From Cristatella mucedo (lineage: Eukaryota; Bryozoa; Phylactolaemata; Cristatellidae): a DNA stretch of 12,000 nt. Shown one piece after another: positions 9,323 through 12,000 of this stretch; the first letter of the stretch is position 1; each line of letters begins with the position of its first letter. Below the pieces are notes generated by a model. The model worked only from the letters and a program-made list of their open reading frames with translations. It was not told the DNA's origin and did no database searches. The translations under genes and the position numbers were made by a program. The stretch is from contig WPIO01000010.1 of NCBI GenBank assembly GCA_009760855.2, positions 8,183,001 to 8,195,000 on the forward strand, given 5' to 3'.

Positions 9323-10060
9323 ACCGACGGCCCATTAGCGAAGGGACCCATTGCCGGCGTACGTACCCAGGCCGCGCCTTGTTTGAGAGCGGCCATTCGG
9401 GTGGGCAGTCACTTTCTCAGCTCTCGACCTACCGTCGATCTTTGCTGAATGCGGCACGAGCCAGGTGTGGCAGCGAGCTTCTAAGAGCAACCGATTTGCA
9501 GTGTCATCCTTCTTACAAACAGTGCGTAGCTGCTTCCACGTGCGGAGAGAACTAGGCGTCCGCATCCGTAAAGTAGAAAAGTCTGTTCGACAGATGCGGG
9601 GTTTTATACTGAAGTTGTATGCTTCGTTGGCCACAGATTATCCGTCCTGCAGCTGGTGGCGGCATGTGGCCGAGGACAGCGCCTAGTTGGGATTTGGCGA
9701 GGGAATACACGTCGATCTCTAAGGCTATAAGCCAATCGTAGGAAGGCGTGACCGCTGATCAGCAGGTAAGCCGGTTTGCATGTCCGTTCGGGTCGGTTTC
9801 GGGGGTGGCCCCAGCCCTCTTCCTGTGGCCTCGCCTGCAGAGAGCGCAGGATTAAGGCCGCCGAGCACTTGGGGCTGTCAAACCAGTTTAACTGGTCTCG
9901 CTCGTTCATCCCTGACCGCTGCTAGGATGGACAGCGAGTTGGATTCGACAGCGGTGAACGACTGACTAGCCAATCCTCGACATAGGCGAGGCGCAATAAC
10001 CTCGCTGGCTAGGCGGGCGGCAGATTTCTATTCGTGACGGAAGTGTTCTAGCCGATAGAA
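9323..10060. other. GC-rich unassigned DNA
   Basis: Minus-strand frames of 99 codons (9634-9335) and 101 codons (9909-9604, with a real ATG) are open and adjacent, but I recognise no domain in either and their composition (arginine, serine, threonine, proline) is that of GC-rich noncoding DNA. They could belong to an old repeat family not identifiable by eye. Confidence 0.35.
9966..10012. repeat. nested hairpin
   Basis: CTAGCCA (9966-9972) pairs with TGGCTAG (10006-10012). Inside, CGAGG (9987-9991) can pair with either CCTCG at 9975-9979 or CCTCG at 10000-10004, giving two alternative folds. It is short and could be coincidence. Confidence 0.45.
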
Positions 10061-10153
<93 letters not shown>

Positions 10154-10177
10154 GGTGTGTGTGTGTGTGTATGTGTT
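10061..10177. repeat. (TA)n/(TG)n compound microsatellite
   Basis: Alternating TA from 10061 gives way to TG, back to TA, then to (TG)n with one GGG interruption, ending about 10177. Alternating purine-pyrimidine sequence of this kind can form cruciform (TA) or Z-DNA (TG); that is general knowledge of the class. It is followed by AT-rich DNA to about 10250 (TATATTATATTATTTATATAAG and similar). Confidence 0.97.
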
Positions 10178-10338
10178 GATTTTTTCATATAGAGATACTA
10201 TATTATATTATTTATATAAGTAGATATATAAATATATATTTTAATTTATTCGCCCATGTGCGTTACACTGTGAATATCGTAGAAAAATTTCCCCAAGAAT
10301 AATAATGGGTCGTCAGTATAGCGTCGTAAGAGAACTAA

Positions 10339-11022
10339 ATGCGTAGCCGAAGCTTTTTAACTCACTGTAAGACAGGCAATAACCAAGGTTTAACTACATG
10401 CACAGAGGGTACAAGTGTCATGCTTAGGCAAGCATGCAAAATCACCCAGGAAGACACTCGCTGCAACCGGTTAGCCCTTAATTATGCCCGTATAACCATG
10501 CAAACGACACAGGAAAAACGACAGGCTCAACGGAGGGGCACAGGGAAAGCTAACCGGAACAGATCCACCTCTAGCCGCGACTCAAATTTCGCCAAGTCAA
10601 TCCAGGTGGCGATGGAAGCCAAAAGCGAGTTCCGGAACTTTTGGCGCCTACCAACCGAAGACCCGATCGTCGAAACGTCTGCTTTCTCGCGCGAGGAGCA
10701 GAGAAACAACCGGAAGCCGAGGAGGAGCGAGCGCAGCGGAGGGGGAGCAGGCGGTGGGAAGCAGGAGGAACAGGAACAGCCAGGCCTGCGCCAAGCCAGC
10801 CAGGCCTGCGCCAAAACTTGGGCGGGAGCGGGAGCCCGCTACTGCTCTGCTCGCTGCCCACCCGTCGGCTGCAGGCCGAGGCTGCGTAGGCGGAGTTTTG
10901 ACCCGACTGACTGCAGGACGCCCCACTTCTGCAGGGCCACGTGCCTGATCGAATGGCCACACTGGACAACCGCAGGCTGCCGGTCCGACGCAGCAGCAGC
11001 TTTGCAGCAGCTGCTCAAGTAA
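10339..11022 (+). CDS. 227-codon ATG-initiated reading frame, unknown product
   Basis: The longest ATG-initiated frame in the window, ending in TAA at 11020-11022. Its product would be very basic and rich in glutamine, arginine, serine and alanine. Residues 1-75 are Thr/Gln/Arg-rich, 75-125 include SIQVAMEAKSEFRNFWRLP and EDPIVETSAFSREEQRN, 130-145 are low-complexity (GGGAGGGKQEEQEQ), and the remainder is Cys/Arg/Ala-rich. There are no membrane segments, no signal peptide and no domain I know. Cysteines in the last 75 residues are not in a clear zinc-finger spacing. The second half lies in strongly GC-rich DNA where long frames arise easily and where open frames also occur on the other strand. 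The first half is in moderate-GC DNA, which is slightly more persuasive. It could be a single-exon lineage-specific gene, part of an unrecognised repeat, or chance. Confidence 0.2.
   Translation: MRSRSFLTHCKTGNNQGLTTCTEGTSVMLRQACKITQEDTRCNRLALNYARITMQTTQEKRQAQRRGTGKANRNRSTSSRDSNFAKSIQVAMEAKSEFRNFWRLPTEDPIVETSAFSREEQRNNRKPRRSERSGGGAGGGKQEEQEQPGLRQASQACAKTWAGAGARYCSARCPPVGCRPRLRRRSFDPTDCRTPHFCRATCLIEWPHWTTAGCRSDAAAALQQLLK
10778..10814. repeat. 17-base direct repeat, 20-base period
   Basis: AGCCAGGCCTGCGCCAA occurs exactly at 10778-10794 and 10798-10814. A period of 20 is not a multiple of three, so if the surrounding frame were coding, the repeat would be read in two different frames. This argues mildly against protein-level selection in this part. 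Confidence 0.95.
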
Positions 11023-11122
11023 TAAGCACCCACGTTGGCTGGTCGGTCGGCCTCGGAACGCCGGTGCAGTTGAGATCATACCGACTTCCTATATCCGGCG
11101 GATTCGCTGACTGTCTATTAGA

Positions 11123-11398
11123 TTGCCTTGGTCAGCTCAGCAAGAATCCCCGTCTGGAGGGCGAGCGACCACAGAACAATATTCGGGCGCAGATTCGTCG
11201 TCCACAAAACCGTCGGGAGGGGTGCCGTGCTGGGAGGGCTGGTCTGCCACCACCTGCCACTCTTTGAGCATTGAGCCCGCTTTTCACAAATTCATCCTCT
11301 CCGTCGTAGACGATAATTGGGATGGCCGTCGCATTCCGACTTGTCCCTTCTGCGAAACCAAAAAAATACTCGCTGATTTAACAGCCACTTTTGTATAG
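11123..11398 (+). other. open frame running into the SINE
   Basis: A 91-codon frame without an ATG start (TTG at its left edge, directly after a TAG). Residues include SIEPAFHKFILSVVDDNWDG followed by a CPFC pair, which looks protein-like. Its last ten or so codons lie inside SINE copy 2, so any original protein was interrupted by that insertion or the frame is accidental. No family recognised. Confidence 0.15.
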
Positions 11399-11536
11399 CG
11401 ACAGATGAGCCTTTACGGCTATCGCCTCCGCTTGCAGCGGCAATACAAGATCGCCCGCCGCAGGATTCGAACCAACGACCTCAGGACCGAGGTTGTGAAA
11501 AGCAGCCACCTTACCTAGTGTGCCATCATGGCTCAC
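11367..11536 (-). mobile_element. tRNA-derived SINE, copy 2
   Basis: Minus-strand copy of the unit at 27-196. The A box (on the minus strand TGGCACACTAGGT) is at 11524-11512 and the B box (GGTTCGAATCC) lies near 11474-11462. The hairpin corresponding to 71-84 is at 11479-11492. The 3' end of the body at 11367 is preceded on the plus strand by a run of seven or more A (11360-11366), that is, a short T-run at the element's 3' end, unlike copy 1, which ends in CAAAAA. The T-run is compatible with a pol III terminator. About 83% of positions match copy 1 by eye, with most differences transitions, as expected for independently decayed copies of one family. Its 5' end may extend a few bases further. 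Confidence 0.8.
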
Positions 11537-12000
11537 CAATCTCACTATCTCGCTTGCTTCGTGCTCCATATTATTTGCTTTCACCGCCAGTTTCTGCATG
11601 ACTGCTACCGTCTGACGGTGTCGCCACGTGTACACGCCCGAACGACTCTCTGTAGTCTTATAGAATCTGCTCCTACGATCCGATTGCCTAACTTTACACA
11701 TGCCTGTCATCTTGACGGCATTTCCACCGGAGCAAATTACACGGCGTCGGAAACTGGTCACACGTTAGCTAGTTCAAGCAAGTGAATCAGCCCTTAAGCT
11801 AGAGAGAGCACATTGAAGTTGATTAGAGGGCCTAACGGGAGCCTAATATGAAGCTCAGACAGAAGTGGTGCGATGTGGCAGCAACGCCTTTGATGACAGA
11901 CCGGACGACTTGTTGAGCTTTGCACAAGTCAAGGCGATGACCAATCGCTATGTGTCTCGGGAGGTGCTTCGTCTATCGCAGTTCACCTCAGGTTGATGAG
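11537..12000. other. no recognisable gene
   Basis: A plus-strand frame (11528-11785) begins inside the SINE and has no known motif. The rest to the window end shows no repeat, RNA or promoter signal that I can support. Confidence 0.4.

Noticed and set aside
8866-9555. Overlapping frames of 176 codons (-) and 160 codons (+) as genes
   Set aside because: They overlap on opposite strands, cross two C-runs and a foldback unit, and have the low-complexity composition expected of GC-rich noncoding DNA.
10527-11079. Minus-strand frames of 95-143 codons opposite the 227-codon frame
   Set aside because: They fit the shadow of a GC-rich region, are proline-, serine- and cysteine-rich, and show no motif.

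Overview
The window looks like ordinary animal (metazoan) nuclear DNA dominated by repeats. I see no intact, recognisable host gene. Support for this reading: two copies of a tRNA-derived SINE with pol III A and B boxes, at least two decayed non-LTR retrotransposons (LINEs) with L2/CR1-type protein motifs, three copies of a LINE-like 3' tail ending in AT-rich (ATT)n-like sequence, and long (GA)n, (TC)n and (TA)n/(TG)n microsatellites. There are no bacterial gene arrays, ribosome-binding sites or operons. CpG is frequent across the GC-rich parts, which fits an invertebrate with little germline CpG methylation better than a mammal. The sequence alone does not let me name a species or phylum.

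Layout. 1-200: SINE copy 1 (+). 200-2927: mostly unexplained single-copy-looking DNA, with a short LINE-like tail (-) at about 1351-1425 and a CpG-rich stretch at about 1500-2900. 2928-3224: a roughly 300-base polypurine (GA)n tract. 3225-4858: GC- and CpG-rich DNA with weak promoter-like TATA motifs and one small exon-like reading frame (4439-4648). 4859-4980: C10-(TC)n-(TATC)n. 5621-6490: a minus-strand tail, then a plus-strand L2/CR1-like LINE 3' end (C-terminal coding remnant plus tail). 6531-6564 and 6847-6888: perfect hairpins. 6847-8724: a decayed minus-strand L2/CR1-like LINE carrying most of a reverse transcriptase and its C-terminal region. 9068-9322: an imperfect inverted-repeat (foldback or MITE-like) unit with C-runs. 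10061-10250: TA/TG microsatellite and AT-rich DNA. 10339-11022: the longest ATG-initiated reading frame (227 codons), of unknown status. 11367-11536: SINE copy 2 (-).

The parts do not act together as a pathway. They record repeated retrotransposon insertion. The two LINE remnants point toward each other, 3' end to 3' end, and the two SINEs are in inverted orientation near the window ends. The LINE open reading frames carry in-frame stops and frameshifts, so none can make a full protein. I found no convincing evidence of a novel functional system. The items most worth checking are the unassigned 227-codon frame, the small exon-like frame at 4439-4648, the foldback unit, and the complementary GA/TC tracts.
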